This document shows, one piece after another, positions 12,369-12,385 of a DNA stretch of 12,385 bases (within the stretch, counting starts at the first letter, position 1; each line of letters begins with the position of its first letter). Origin of the DNA: CAZFLY01 sp964519995 (GTDB taxonomy: Bacteria; Planctomycetota; Phycisphaerae; Sedimentisphaerales; Anaerobacaceae); assembly GCA_964519995.1 (NCBI GenBank), contig CAZFLY010000070.1, forward strand, positions 1 to 12,385, written 5' to 3'. The notes beneath the pieces are model-generated. The model worked only from the letters and a program-made list of their open reading frames with translations, had not been told where the DNA came from and ran no database searches. The position numbers were made by a program, and so were the translations under genes.

Positions 12369-12385
12369 TTACCAGACCCTCATAT

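Noticed and set aside
12369..12385. C-terminal end of rpsC at the right edge
   Set aside because: A stop is possible in each of the three frames within a few codons, so 17 nt is too little to choose a frame or support a call.
1..12385. CRISPR arrays, insertion sequences, phage genes, toxin-antitoxin or defence systems
   Set aside because: None seen. The window is packed with conserved translation genes in canonical order, with no repeats, transposase or integrase motifs, or att-like duplications at the partial tRNA.

Overview
This window is a bacterial ribosomal-protein super-operon. Every confident gene lies on the minus strand, so transcription runs from the right edge to the left edge. 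The order is rplP, rpmC, rpsQ, rplN, rplX, rplE, rpsN, rpsH, rplF, rplR, rpsE, rplO, secY, adk, map, infA, rpmJ, rpsM, rpsK, rpsD, rpoA, rplQ, then a HIT-family hydrolase gene and the 5' part of an initiator tRNA cut by the left edge. This is the 3' part of an S10-type cluster, the spc cluster and the alpha cluster, joined without interruption. There are 23 protein genes, including a 37-codon rpmJ. No stretch of 300 bases lacks a gene.

The genes supply both ribosomal subunits, initiation factor IF-1, the RNA polymerase alpha subunit, the SecY translocon, adenylate kinase and methionine aminopeptidase. Most gaps are 4-120 nt. Two junctions overlap: secY/adk as ATGA and rpsH/rplF as TAATG. Shine-Dalgarno-like motifs precede many of the genes, which fits one long co-regulated transcript. 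I see no convincing internal promoter or intrinsic terminator in the cluster. A tentative promoter lies just upstream of the tRNA.

Organism: certainly a bacterium, of moderate GC. I infer a member of the PVC group, most likely a planctomycete (possibly Phycisphaerae-like). The grounds are the style of the RpoA, L15, L16 and L17 N-termini, the absence of rpmD (L30), the zinc-type S4, S14 and L36, and small insertions in L14 and L6. This rests on remembered family patterns, not on a search.

I found no undescribed system; the region is mainly conserved housekeeping DNA. The points worth a second look are small: C instead of the near-universal U at position 33 of the initiator tRNA, loss of rpmD with a 7-codon mini-ORF in its slot, an orphan Shine-Dalgarno plus perfect hairpin between rplO and secY, a long charged tail on L17, insertions in L14 and L6, a TTG start on rpsE, and the HIT gene at the end of the alpha cluster.
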